A DNA stretch of 45,576 bases from Myxococcus xanthus (GTDB lineage: Bacteria > Myxococcota > Myxococcia > Myxococcales > Myxococcaceae): the NCBI RefSeq assembly GCF_013116825.1, contig NZ_JABFNS010000070.1, positions 1 to 45,576 on the forward strand, given 5' to 3'. The position numbers and the translations under genes were made by a program. This document shows positions 1 through 8,126 of this stretch, piece after piece. The notes beneath the pieces were generated by a model that was given only the letters and a program-made list of their open reading frames with translations, searched no databases and was not told the DNA's origin. Positions within the stretch are counted from its first letter, which is position 1, and each line of letters opens with the position of its first letter.

Positions 1-1124
1 ACCCAGCCCACCGGCCCCGCGTACCACCCACGGTCCAGGCCTTCGTGCTCCACCAGGAACGACAGTGCGCGCTCACGGGGCGTACCGCCCACGGCCGGCG
101 TGGGATGCAGCGCCTCCACCACCTGCGCCGGCGTCACCCCCGGCCGCAGCTCGGCGCGAAACCCCGTACGCAGGTGCACGACGTTCTTCAAGGCCAGCAG
201 CGCAGGCTCCGCGTCCGACGACACCTGCTCCGCCAGCGGCGTCAACGCGGTGACGAGGTAGCGCACCACGGACGCGTGCTCGCGCACGTTCTTGTCATGG
301 CCTCGCAGCCCGTCCGCCTGGCCGGGCGCGGCCGTGCCCGCCAGGGCCTCCGTCTCCAGCACCTGTCCGTCCACCCGGCACAGCGTCTCCGGCGTCGCGC
401 CCAGGAAGCACGTGTCGTCCGGCGCGCGGAACAGGAAGGTGGCGCAGCGGGGATTCTGCTCACGCAGCCGTGCCAGCACGTCCACCACGTCAAAGGGCAC
501 GGGGCCTTCCGCATCCAGCGGGCGCGCCAGCACCACCTTCTGGAGGTGCCCGGACGCAATCGCGTCCAGCGCGCGCTGCACCCTCACCTCGAAGTCCGGC
601 CGTGACGCGCGCAACTCCAACGCCACGGGCTCGCCGCGCGCATGCCGGTACGACTCCGGGAAGCAGGCACGGACCCGCTCCAACCGCGAGCGCACCAGGT
701 CCTCACCCCCGCGGCCCTCCTGCGCGAACGCCACCACGCACGCGCCGCGCGCCGTGCGGAACACCAGCACCTCGGGCAGCGTCCAGCGCGTCACACCGTG
801 CGACGCCCACGCCGTGTCCACCGTGCCCGAGTCACCGAAACGGATGCCGCCAAACCAGGGGCCCGGCATCGACTCCGGGGCTTCGCCCAGCCAGCGCACC
901 TGCACACGGCCCAACGAGGCCAGCACGTCAGGAATGTCGGAGGCGTCCTGAGCCTCCACCACCGCCGCCTCACCCCACCCCGCCGCCGCGTCCTGCGCCA
1001 GCGGACGCTCCCAGTAGACGGTCGGAACGCCCAATACGTCCGCACCCGCGAGCGGATCCACCACCGCAAGGGGCGTCATTCCGGCCACCCAGCGCTGGCT
1101 CTCAACGGGAGTGTGCGTCTTCAT
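1..1124 (-). CDS. menF: Isochorismate synthase (MenF/EntC family), 3' end cut by the window edge
   Basis: Converts chorismate to isochorismate, the entry step to menaquinone (or a siderophore). About 374 codons are visible and no stop is reached. Chorismate-binding-enzyme motifs occur in order: LQKVVLARPL, FLGATPETL, AGTAAPG, NVREHASVV, VVHLRTGF, LHPTPAVGG and finally RGWYAGPVGW, so only the last few dozen residues are missing. The ATG at 1124 is preceded by GAGGAA at a good distance. It is transcribed away from the chorismate operon that starts at 1229, so the two share one control region. Isochorismate rather than salicylate or anthranilate synthesis is inferred from the motif set and from the neighbouring menaquinone methyltransferase. 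Confidence 0.88.
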   Translation of the reverse strand, partial: MKTHTPVESQRWVAGMTPLAVVDPLAGADVLGVPTVYWERPLAQDAAAGWGEAAVVEAQDASDIPDVLASLGRVQVRWLGEAPESMPGPWFGGIRFGDSGTVDTAWASHGVTRWTLPEVLVFRTARGACVVAFAQEGRGGEDLVRSRLERVRACFPESYRHARGEPVALELRASRPDFEVRVQRALDAIASGHLQKVVLARPLDAEGPVPFDVVDVLARLREQNPRCATFLFRAPDDTCFLGATPETLCRVDGQVLETEALAGTAAPGQADGLRGHDKNVREHASVVRYLVTALTPLAEQVSSDAEPALLALKNVVHLRTGFRAELRPGVTPAQVVEALHPTPAVGGTPRERALSFLVEHEGLDRGWYAGPVGW

Positions 1125-1141
1125 CAGCGTTCCTCATCGGC

Positions 1142-1156
1142 GATTGCGTCGCAATC
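1142..1156. promoter_or_regulatory. Perfect 7-1-7 inverted repeat between menF and the aro operon
   Basis: GATTGCG-T-CGCAATC is a perfect palindrome in the divergent intergenic region. It lies just upstream of the -35 of the predicted aro promoter and about 20 bases upstream of the menF start. Its position fits a regulator binding site that could act on either gene; the protein is unknown. Confidence 0.45.
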
Positions 1157-1164
1157 ACCTTCGG

Positions 1165-1192
1165 TTGTCTTCTAAGCCATCTCGGCTATACA
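1165..1192 (+). promoter_or_regulatory. Predicted sigma-70-type promoter of the aro operon
   Basis: TTGTCT (1165-1170) and TATACA (1187-1192) are separated by 16 bases. This is the best -35/-10 pair in the divergent region and would start RNA at about 1199, just before the 9-bp inverted repeat at 1201-1224. Prediction from sequence only. Confidence 0.5.
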
Positions 1193-1200
1193 TGCACCAA

Positions 1201-1224
1201 GGAGTTCAAAACCTCTTGAACTCC
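1201..1224 (+). promoter_or_regulatory. Inverted repeat at the predicted transcript start of the aro operon
   Basis: Perfect 9-bp arms GGAGTTCAA and TTGAACTCC are separated by six bases (AACCTC) and end four bases before the DAHP synthase start. If the promoter at 1165-1192 is right, the repeat begins at about +2. It could be an operator over the start site or a 5' hairpin in the mRNA. There is no leader peptide rich in aromatic codons, so classic attenuation is not supported. Confidence 0.45.
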
Positions 1225-1228
1225 ATGA

Positions 1229-2140
1229 ATGGGAGGGTCCGTGGGAGGCAAGCGGCCAGACGAACCAGCCGGGTCCGGACGGGCCCCGGGGGCGCTGCGG
1301 GTGCTTCGCGTGGAGCGGCCCGAAGGCACTCGCGTGCGAGTGGGCCCCGTGGAAATCGGAGGCCCCGGGTTCGTCGTCATGGCTGGCCCCTGCGCGGTGG
1401 AAGGCGCGGAGCAGGTGCAGCACGCCGCCTCGGTGGTGGCCGCCGCGGGCGCCCATGTCCTGCGCGGTGGCGTATTCAAGCCTCGCACCAGTCCCTACGC
1501 ATTCCAGGGCATGGGCGAGCCGGGCCTGCACGTCCTGGCGGAGGCCGGGCGCCGCCACGGCATGCCCATCATCAGCGAGGTGATGGAGTCGGCGCAGATT
1601 CCCCTCATGGAGGAGTCCACGGACATCCTCCAGGTGGGTGCGCGCAACATGCAGAACTACTCGCTGCTTCGGGCACTGGGGAAGGTGCGCAAGCCCGTGC
1701 TGCTCAAACGAGGCCTGTCGGCCACGTTGCAGGAGTGGCTGCTGGCCGCCGAGTACATCCTCGACGGCGGCAACGAACAGGTGATGCTGTGCGAGCGCGG
1801 CATCCGCACCTTCGAGACGGAGCTGCGCAACACGCTGGACCTGGCGGCGGTGGCATGGGCGAAGCAGCGCTCCCACCTGCCCGTCATCGTCGACCCGTCC
1901 CATGCGACGGGCGACCCGGCGCTCATCCTCCCCATGTCGCTGGCGGCAGCGGCCGCGGGGGCGGATGGATTGTTGATTGAAGTCCACCCGAAGCCCGAGC
2001 AGGCCATGTGCGATGGGCACCAGGCCCTGACGCCTGAACGCTTCGAGACGTTGATGCGGCGGCTGCCAGCTGTGCTAGACGCGGTGGACCGACACCTTTG
2101 GCGGCCGGAAAGCCCGGCCCAGGTCGTGAGGGCACGATGA
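1229..2140 (+). CDS. aroF: 3-deoxy-7-phosphoheptulonate synthase (DAHP synthase, type I beta, KDO8PS-like)
   Basis: First step of the shikimate pathway, joining phosphoenolpyruvate and erythrose 4-phosphate. The protein (303 residues) has the hallmarks of the AroF/KdsA-like subgroup: MAGPCAVEG near residue 50, [52 protein letters not shown] and [16 protein letters not shown]. There is no N-terminal chorismate-mutase or ACT regulatory domain, only a short low-complexity leader of about 35 residues. The ATG at 1229 has no clear ribosome binding site; a GTG at 1241 follows GGGAGGG closely and is an alternative start. Its stop overlaps the start of the methyltransferase gene (ATGA), so the two are probably coupled. 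Confidence 0.93.
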   Translation: MGGSVGGKRPDEPAGSGRAPGALRVLRVERPEGTRVRVGPVEIGGPGFVVMAGPCAVEGAEQVQHAASVVAAAGAHVLRGGVFKPRTSPYAFQGMGEPGLHVLAEAGRRHGMPIISEVMESAQIPLMEESTDILQVGARNMQNYSLLRALGKVRKPVLLKRGLSATLQEWLLAAEYILDGGNEQVMLCERGIRTFETELRNTLDLAAVAWAKQRSHLPVIVDPSHATGDPALILPMSLAAAAAGADGLLIEVHPKPEQAMCDGHQALTPERFETLMRRLPAVLDAVDRHLWRPESPAQVVRAR

Positions 2141-2826
2141 CTACTGAAGTCCGTGAGATGTTCTCTTCCATCGCCACGAAGTACGACGTGACGAATGAGG
2201 TCCTCTCGTTCGGCATCCACCGGCTGTGGCGCCGGAAGGCCGTCCGGCTCAGCACCGCGAAGGAAGGAGACCGCGTCCTCGACTGCGCATCGGGCACTGG
2301 CGACCTGGCCCTGTCCTTCAAGCGCAAGGTGGGCGTCTCCGGCCATGTCGTGGGCACGGACTTCTGCCCGGAGATGCTGGAGAGCGCCCCCGCCAAGGCG
2401 GAGAAGGCGGGCCTCCAGGTGGACTTCCAGGTGGCCGACGCGATGGACCTGCCCTTCGCAGCGGACAGCTTCGACGTGGCCTCCATCTCGTTCGGCATCC
2501 GCAACGTGGATGACCCCGTGAAGTGCCTGAAGGAGATGGCGCGGGTGGTCCGGCCTGGTGGCCACGTCATGGTGCTGGAGTTCGGCCAGCCCACGGGGGC
2601 CTTCGGGGCCTTGTTCCGCTTCTACAGCAAGACGGTGATGCCTACCGTCGGAGGGCTGCTGACGGGCAACCGCGCCGCGTACCAGTACCTGCCCAAGACG
2701 TCCGCCGCCTTCCCGGCGGGTGACAAGTTCCTGGAGTTGATGGAGCAGTCCGGGGCCTACGCGGCAAAGTCCGCGCATGCGCTCACGTTCGGCATCGCCT
2801 ACGTCTATGTCGGCACCGTCCGCTGA
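2137..2826 (+). CDS. ubiE: Demethylmenaquinone/ubiquinone C-methyltransferase
   Basis: S-adenosylmethionine-dependent enzyme that C-methylates demethylmenaquinone in the last step of menaquinone synthesis. The 229 residues match UbiE/MenG throughout: [19 protein letters not shown] at the N-terminus, SAM motif I as [13 protein letters not shown], then [21 protein letters not shown] and [13 protein letters not shown]. It starts at the ATG overlapping the DAHP synthase stop and ends 20 bases into the shikimate kinase gene. A quinone-maturation gene inside an otherwise pure chorismate operon, next to divergent menF, links chorismate supply to menaquinone output. With menaquinone genes beside it, menG is the likely role, since many deltaproteobacteria and myxobacteria use menaquinone. 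Confidence 0.92.
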   Translation: MTTEVREMFSSIATKYDVTNEVLSFGIHRLWRRKAVRLSTAKEGDRVLDCASGTGDLALSFKRKVGVSGHVVGTDFCPEMLESAPAKAEKAGLQVDFQVADAMDLPFAADSFDVASISFGIRNVDDPVKCLKEMARVVRPGGHVMVLEFGQPTGAFGALFRFYSKTVMPTVGGLLTGNRAAYQYLPKTSAAFPAGDKFLELMEQSGAYAAKSAHALTFGIAYVYVGTVR

Positions 2827-3409
2827 GGAGCGGCGGCACCTCGTCGAACAGATTCTCGCCTCGGTGGATCCCCGGCTCGCGCCGGGACTGAGGGAGGCGG
2901 TAGCCCGCCCGGGCCCCTCCCCGCTCCCCGGCTCCGGTCAGACGGTGGTGCTCGCCGGCCACCGGAGCGCGGGCAAGTCGCGCCTCTTGCCCATGGTGGC
3001 CCGCCTGCTCGCGCGCCCCGGGCTGGACCTGGACGCGCACCTGGAACGCCTGCACGGGCGCCCGCTGCGCAGATGGGTGGCGGAAGCGCCACAGGAGTTC
3101 CGGGCCGCTGAACGCCTCGCCCTGCAAGAACTGCCGGCCGGAGGGCTGGTGGCCGTGGGAGGCGGTTTCCTGTCGCACCACCCCGACGCGCTGACCGGGC
3201 TCTTCACCCTGGTCGTCCCCATCTGCTTCGACACCTACCGTGCACGGCTGCTCACGGACCGGACGCGCCCGCGGCTGCGCCCCGACGTGTCGCTCGAAGA
3301 AGAATTGTACGCGGTGTTCCATGAGCGCGAGGTGCTGCACGCCCGCGTCCCCACCGTGGCCCTGGAGGACTTCCTCCGAGGTTGCCTTGCCCCCGAGGTG
3401 CCCCTGTGA
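2807..3409 (+). CDS. aroK: Shikimate kinase with an N-terminal extension
   Basis: Phosphorylates shikimate at the 3-position. In the 200-residue protein the P-loop AGHRSAGKSR sits near residue 52, unusually far in, behind about 45 residues of unknown role. Downstream are the acidic substrate motif LDLDAHLE, the FRAAE element (family FR..E), the VAVGGG loop and the lid region TRPRLRP followed by HEREVLHARV. Those elements together identify AroK rather than another small P-loop kinase. The ATG at 2807 overlaps the end of ubiE by 20 bases in another frame, and the stop overlaps the GTG of the next gene. Sequence identity to AroK looks modest outside the motifs, so the family call is better than any statement about kinetics. 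Confidence 0.85.
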   Translation: MSAPSAEERRHLVEQILASVDPRLAPGLREAVARPGPSPLPGSGQTVVLAGHRSAGKSRLLPMVARLLARPGLDLDAHLERLHGRPLRRWVAEAPQEFRAAERLALQELPAGGLVAVGGGFLSHHPDALTGLFTLVVPICFDTYRARLLTDRTRPRLRPDVSLEEELYAVFHEREVLHARVPTVALEDFLRGCLAPEVPL

Positions 3410-4677
3410 CGCCCGCCCGGCGCGTCGTCACCCTGCCCCCCACGCTGCTCGGCGAAGACGCTGTCCGCTTCGCGCGCGACGGCCAGCGCCGTGGGGCGGA
3501 CGTCCTGGAAATCCGCACGGACCTGCACGCCCCAGACGCCATCTCGCCCGAGGCGCTGGCGGCGGTGCTGCCGCTGCTCGTCTCCGAGCGGGGCAAGCCG
3601 CTGCCCGCCCCCTGGGTGGACGCGGCCTGGCGCGTGGACCGGGATTTGATGGACGCGTCGGGACAGCAGGCATCGCTGGCGGCGCCTCCGGGAAAGCTGC
3701 TCGCGTCGCACCACGCGAACCGGCAGCTCTCCACGGAGGAGGCGCTCCAGTTGTGGGAGCGTGAGCTGCCCGCCGACGCCCTGGTGAAGCATGTGGAGCC
3801 GATGACGGACCCGGCCCACCTCGTCACACTGCTGGAGACACAGCGGCGGATGGTGGCGCGCTTCGGCGCCACGCGTGTCACGGTGCTGGGCATGGGCGCG
3901 GTGGCGTTGCCCACGCGGGCGCTGCTCGCCCGGAACAACGTGTTGGACTACGTCGCGGCGGGAGGCGCCTGGGTCGCGGCGCCCGGCCAGCGGCTGCTGG
4001 ACGACGCCGTGCGAGCGCTGCGCTGCGCGGACCGGTCCACGGTGGCGCCGCCGCTGCGGCTGGGCATCCTGGGGACGTCCATCGTCCACTCGCGCTCTCC
4101 CCGCATCCACCGTCAGCCCTTCGACCGCATCGACCTGCCGGAGAACGGGCCCGTGGAGGCCGTGGTGGACGCGCTCCTCCCGCACTACGGAGGCTTCGCC
4201 GTCACCAGCCCCTTCAAGCTGCGGCTGGCGAAGCACACGGGGTCCTCGCTGGACGCCATCAACACGCTGGTCCGCCGGGGCGGCCGGTGGGAAGCCTTCA
4301 ATACCGACACGTTCGGCGCCCGCACGGTGCTCGAGCGGCTCGGGGCTCGCGAAGTCTTCGTCCTGGGGGACGGTGGCGCTACCTCGGCGCTCCGGTCCGT
4401 GGCGGCGGAGCTGAGCTGCGACTTGCGCGTCTTGCGACGCGCCGACATCCAGGCGCCTCTCACAGGGGCGGGCGTCTGGACCTGGCCCGATAGGGTGCCC
4501 GCTCCTGACGACCTGCGCTTCGACGGGGCCCGTGTGGCGGTCATCGCCTACGGCGCCCCGGGCCGGCGCATCGCCGCGGAGATTGTCCGACGCGGCGGCA
4601 CTCCGGTCCTGCTGGGTGCGGCGTGGTTCATCGCGCAAGCCCGGCGTCAGCGCCAACTCTGGGAGTCCGCGACATGA
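3406..4677 (+). CDS. aroDE: Bifunctional 3-dehydroquinate dehydratase (type I) / shikimate dehydrogenase fusion
   Basis: 423 residues, two domains. Residues 1 to about 210 look like type I dehydroquinase: VLEIRTDLH, ASHHANR (position of the catalytic His), ALVKHVEPM (position of the Schiff-base Lys), VTVLGMGAVALPTR and WVAAPGQ. The second half is shikimate dehydrogenase: LGILGTSIVHSRSPRIH, GGFAVTSPFK with the catalytic Lys, DAINTLV, AFNTDTFGA with the catalytic Asp, and a nucleotide-binding loop VLGDGGATS. The usual arginine/EGG motif of type I dehydroquinase is not recognisable, so activity of the first domain is less certain. GTG start overlaps the aroK stop; the stop overlaps aroC (ATGA). 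AroDE fusions are known from plants and Chlamydia. Confidence 0.87.
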   Translation: MTPARRVVTLPPTLLGEDAVRFARDGQRRGADVLEIRTDLHAPDAISPEALAAVLPLLVSERGKPLPAPWVDAAWRVDRDLMDASGQQASLAAPPGKLLASHHANRQLSTEEALQLWERELPADALVKHVEPMTDPAHLVTLLETQRRMVARFGATRVTVLGMGAVALPTRALLARNNVLDYVAAGGAWVAAPGQRLLDDAVRALRCADRSTVAPPLRLGILGTSIVHSRSPRIHRQPFDRIDLPENGPVEAVVDALLPHYGGFAVTSPFKLRLAKHTGSSLDAINTLVRRGGRWEAFNTDTFGARTVLERLGAREVFVLGDGGATSALRSVAAELSCDLRVLRRADIQAPLTGAGVWTWPDRVPAPDDLRFDGARVAVIAYGAPGRRIAAEIVRRGGTPVLLGAAWFIAQARRQRQLWESAT

Positions 4678-5693
4678 ATACCTTCGGCGACTTGTTTCGC
4701 CTGACGACGTTTGGAGAGAGCCACGGGCCCGCGCTCGGCGCCATCCTGGATGGCTGCCCCGCCGGCGTGCCCCTGACGCGCGAGCAGATTCAAGTCGCGC
4801 TGGACCGCCGGCGCCCCGGCCAGTCCACCATCACCACCGCGCGCAGCGAACCGGACCAGGTGGAGCTCCTGTCCGGCGTCTTCGAGGACAAGACGCTGGG
4901 GACGCCCATCGCCGCCATCGTGCGCAACACCAACCAGCGCTCGGGGGACTACGAGAAGCTGAAGGCCGAGGACCGGCCCGGCCACGCGGACGCCGTGTGG
5001 CGCGAGCGCTTCAAACACCGTGACCACCGCGGCGGCGGACGCACCAGCGGGCGCGAGACGCTCTGCCGCGTCATCGGCGGCGCCATCGCCGAGGCGTACC
5101 TCGCCCGGGACGTGCCCTCCATCCGCACCGTCGCCTACGTGTCCCAGGTGGGCAACCTGGTGGCCGCCGTGCCCGCGCCGGGCCTCACCCGCGCGCAGGT
5201 GGACGCCCACGCCACGCGCTGCCCGGACGTCGCCATCCGCGACGAGATGTCCCAGCGCATCCTCACCGCGAAGGAGGCGGGGGACAGCCTGGGCGGCGCC
5301 ATCGACGTGCGCGTGGAGGGCCTGCCCGTGGGCCTGGGCGAGCCCATCTTCGGCAAGCTCAAGGCGCGCATCGCGCAGGCCCTGGGCAGCATCGGCGCCG
5401 TCACGGGCGTCGTCTGGGGGCCGCCGGACCTGCTCGAGCGCATTGGCCAGCCCGGCATCCAGTTCCACGCCGTGAAGGACGCGTACGGCGGCATCCAGGG
5501 CGGGCTCGCCAACGGTGAGCCGATGCAGATCCGCACCTTCTTCAAGCCGCCCGCGACGCTGCAGGAGCATGCGAAGGGTGGCCGTCACGACCCGTGCATC
5601 ATGCCGCGGGCAGTCCCGGTGCTGGAGGCCATGGTGTCGCTCGTCATCGCCGACCTCGTCCTCCACTTCAACGCGAGGCCCCACGCGCCATGA
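4674..5693 (+). CDS. aroC: Chorismate synthase
   Basis: Eliminates phosphate from EPSP to give chorismate, using reduced flavin. The 339-residue protein carries FGESHGPALGAILDGCPAG at the N-terminus, LDRRRPGQS, RPGHAD, HRDHRGGGRTSGRET and YGGIQGGLANGEPMQIR followed by the FKPPATL element, all in family order. It is about 20 residues shorter than E. coli AroC (361), with a compact stretch between VTGVVWGPPDLL and GGIQGGLANG. The start codon overlaps the aroDE stop (ATGA) and its own stop overlaps aroB in the same way. The gene lies mid-operon, so its expression depends on the upstream promoter and on translational coupling. Confidence 0.95.
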   Translation: MNTFGDLFRLTTFGESHGPALGAILDGCPAGVPLTREQIQVALDRRRPGQSTITTARSEPDQVELLSGVFEDKTLGTPIAAIVRNTNQRSGDYEKLKAEDRPGHADAVWRERFKHRDHRGGGRTSGRETLCRVIGGAIAEAYLARDVPSIRTVAYVSQVGNLVAAVPAPGLTRAQVDAHATRCPDVAIRDEMSQRILTAKEAGDSLGGAIDVRVEGLPVGLGEPIFGKLKARIAQALGSIGAVTGVVWGPPDLLERIGQPGIQFHAVKDAYGGIQGGLANGEPMQIRTFFKPPATLQEHAKGGRHDPCIMPRAVPVLEAMVSLVIADLVLHFNARPHAP

Positions 5694-6760
5694 GTGCTCT
5701 TCCTCCCGGGGCCTACCGTCCGCCGTCCGACCGCTGGGGCACCTTCGCCCGCCTCGCCAGGAGCCTGCCCGAGGGCAGCGTGGCGGTGGTGGACCGGACC
5801 GTCGCGAAGCTCCACCCCACCCTCATCCCCACCCTGGAGTCGCGCAGCCCCCGCGCCATCATCCAGCTCACCGGCGGTGAGAGCGCCAAGACGTTCACCG
5901 CGCTGGAGAAGGTCCTGGCCAACGGCCTGACCCTTCCGCGCTCCGGCACGCTCGTGGCCGTGGGCGGCGGCACCATTGGTGACGTCTCCACCGTGGCCGC
6001 GCACGTCCTCAAGCGCGGCGTGCGCCTGGTGCAGGTCCCCACCACGCTGCTGGCGGCGGTGGACAGCAGCGTCGGCGGCAAGGGCGCGGTCGACATGACG
6101 GTGCGCGGGCGCGTGGTGAAGAACCCGGCCGGCGTCTTCCACTACGCGGACGAAGGCTGGGTGTGCCCCGAGTTCTTCGACACGCTCTCCGATGCGCAGC
6201 GCCGCGAGGGCGCGCTGGAGGCCTGGAAGATGGTGGTCAGCCTCGACGCGCCGCTCTTCAGCCGCTACGTGCGCAAGCCGCCCGCGCTCGAGAAGCTCGT
6301 GAAGGACGCCCGCGCCCTGAAGGAGCGCATCTGCGCGCAGGACCCGTACGAGCACACGGGGCTGCGCCGGGTGCTGAACTTCGGCCACACCTTCGGCCAC
6401 GTGCTGGAGAGCGTGTCCCGCTTCAAGCTGTCCCACGGTGACGGCGTGGGTCTGGGCATGCTGCTCGCCCTGGACGTGGGTCGTCACCTGGGCGTGACAC
6501 CGGAGCCCGTGGCCGCCGAGGTCGAAGCCGCCCTGGCCAACGGCCCCGGCGTGCAGGGCCGCGAGCGCGCCGCCGCCCTGCTCCGCCGCGCGCCGATGAA
6601 GGACGTGCTGGCGCTGCTCACCGCCGACAAGAAGGCCGGCGCCAAGGGCGAGCTGCGCATGGTGCTGCTGACGGCCATTGGCGCCACCGAGGTGCGCGAC
6701 GTGGACGAATCAGGCTGGCGTGCCCTGTGGCCCGCGTGGACGAAGGGGGTGCGACCATGA
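5690..6760 (+). CDS. aroB: 3-dehydroquinate synthase
   Basis: NAD-dependent cyclisation of DAHP to 3-dehydroquinate, the second pathway step. The 356 residues include VGGGTIGDVS (NAD-binding), VQVPTTLLAAVDSSVGGK, the metal-site region REGALEAWKM and NFGHTFGHVLE with the zinc-binding His residues, then LSHGDGVGLGM. The ATG at 5690 overlaps the aroC stop. A longer in-frame reading upstream lies inside aroC and shows no family similarity, so the overlapping ATG is the natural start. Family length is about 345 to 370 residues, so the gene looks intact. Its stop overlaps the ATG of aroA, continuing the unbroken ATGA chain of this operon. Confidence 0.94.
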   Translation: MSALPPGAYRPPSDRWGTFARLARSLPEGSVAVVDRTVAKLHPTLIPTLESRSPRAIIQLTGGESAKTFTALEKVLANGLTLPRSGTLVAVGGGTIGDVSTVAAHVLKRGVRLVQVPTTLLAAVDSSVGGKGAVDMTVRGRVVKNPAGVFHYADEGWVCPEFFDTLSDAQRREGALEAWKMVVSLDAPLFSRYVRKPPALEKLVKDARALKERICAQDPYEHTGLRRVLNFGHTFGHVLESVSRFKLSHGDGVGLGMLLALDVGRHLGVTPEPVAAEVEAALANGPGVQGRERAAALLRRAPMKDVLALLTADKKAGAKGELRMVLLTAIGATEVRDVDESGWRALWPAWTKGVRP

Positions 6761-8049
6761 GCACGGCGAAGGCGTCCCGTATCGTGGTGGACCCCTCCAC
6801 CCTGCACGCCGCGCCCCTCACCCCACCGGTGTCCAAGTCGGACGCGCAGCGGGCGCTGGTGCTGGGGCACCTCACGGGCTCGTGGCCGCTGCCCTCGGTG
6901 CAGGCCGAGGCGGACGAGGACCTCCCCGCCGACGTGCGCGTGCTGCGCCAGGGCATCGAGGCCCTGCGCCTGCCTCCGGACGCCGTGCGCGACATCGACT
7001 GCGCGGACGGCGGCGCGCCCTTCCGCATCCTGGCCACCCAGGCGGCGGTGACGCCCGGCGCACAGGCGCGCTTCACCGGCACGCCCCGCCTGGGCGAGCG
7101 GCCCCACGGCCCGCTCTTCATGTCCCTGCGCGAGGCCCTGGGTCCCGCGGGCCTCACGCTCACCGAGGGCACGCCCTGGCCAGTGGAGCTGCGCGCCCCC
7201 CGTGACACGTCGAACGTCTCTCCCGTGTTCCGCGTGCCGGGCGCCCAGAGCAGCCAGTACGCCTCCAGCCTGCTGCTGGGCTGCGCGGCGCTGTACCTGC
7301 GCGAGCGCCGCCCCTGGCGCGTGGAGATTGACGGGCCCCTCACCAGCGCGGGATACCTGGAGCTGACCCTCACGTGGCTGAGCCGCTTCGGCTTCGACAT
7401 CCAGCGCTCCCCGTCGAGCTACACCGTGGCCGGGTACGCGGCGCCCCCGGCCGTCCCCACGCTTCCGGGGGATTGGTCGTCCCTGGGCTACCTGCTGCTG
7501 GTGGCGTGGAAGACGGGCGGCACCGTGGTGCGCGCGGACACGGGCAGCGCCCACCCGGACGACGCCATTGTCCGGTTGATTGAGCAGGTGGGCCTGCGCG
7601 CGGTGCCCGCGGACGCGCCCTTCACGCTCAAGGTGGAGGGCCGGCTTTCAGGGGGCCTTCGCGCCTCCGGCGAGGAGTGCCCGGACCTGCTCCCCACGCT
7701 GGCCGCGCTCGCCTGCGTGCTTCCGGCGCCCTCCACGCTCACGGAGGTGGGCATCCTCCGCGTCAAGGAGAGCGACCGCCTCGAGGGCATCCGGGCGCTC
7801 GTGAAGGCGTTCGGCGGAACCACGGAGCTCCAAGGAGAACGGCTGCAGATCCAGCCACCCCGCACGCCACCTGCGGGCTTCGAGGTGAGCAGCGAGGGAG
7901 ACCATCGTCTCGCGATGACCGCTGCGACACTGTGTGTCCTGTCCGGCACGCCCCTGACACTCACCGGTCCGGAGTGCGTGGAAAAGAGCTTTCCTGGGTT
8001 CTGGCGGCAGTTGTCCAGGGTGGGTGTTCGGATAACTGATGCACGATGA
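6757..8049 (+). CDS. aroA: 3-phosphoshikimate 1-carboxyvinyltransferase (EPSP synthase), divergent active-site loop
   Basis: Transfers enolpyruvate from PEP to shikimate 3-phosphate. Family motifs in the 430 residues: VSKSDAQRAL (about 25-34), GERPHGPLFMSLREAL, GAQSSQYASSLLL, VKESDRLEGIRALVKAFGG and GDHRLAMTAATL near the C-terminus. The PEP-loop that reads NAGTAMRP in E. coli is CADGGAPFRI here (residues 82-91): the glycine and arginine are kept, but the positions matching Thr97 and Pro101 are Ala and Ile. That makes it a divergent EPSPS class. It is the last gene of the operon; a 77-base gap separates it from citrate synthase, and no strong terminator is visible in that gap. Confidence 0.9.
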   Translation: MSTAKASRIVVDPSTLHAAPLTPPVSKSDAQRALVLGHLTGSWPLPSVQAEADEDLPADVRVLRQGIEALRLPPDAVRDIDCADGGAPFRILATQAAVTPGAQARFTGTPRLGERPHGPLFMSLREALGPAGLTLTEGTPWPVELRAPRDTSNVSPVFRVPGAQSSQYASSLLLGCAALYLRERRPWRVEIDGPLTSAGYLELTLTWLSRFGFDIQRSPSSYTVAGYAAPPAVPTLPGDWSSLGYLLLVAWKTGGTVVRADTGSAHPDDAIVRLIEQVGLRAVPADAPFTLKVEGRLSGGLRASGEECPDLLPTLAALACVLPAPSTLTEVGILRVKESDRLEGIRALVKAFGGTTELQGERLQIQPPRTPPAGFEVSSEGDHRLAMTAATLCVLSGTPLTLTGPECVEKSFPGFWRQLSRVGVRITDAR

Positions 8050-8126
8050 GACCCTCAGTGTCCGTCCAGCAGACTTATCGTTCTTTTTTGTTGAAAGCAC
8101 TCTCCCCCCTGTGAAATCTCCGCCCC

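Noticed and set aside
8050..8126. Promoter and riboswitch search upstream of citrate synthase
   Set aside because: TTGAAA is present but the -10 at 17 bases is poor and the gap is too short for a known riboswitch.
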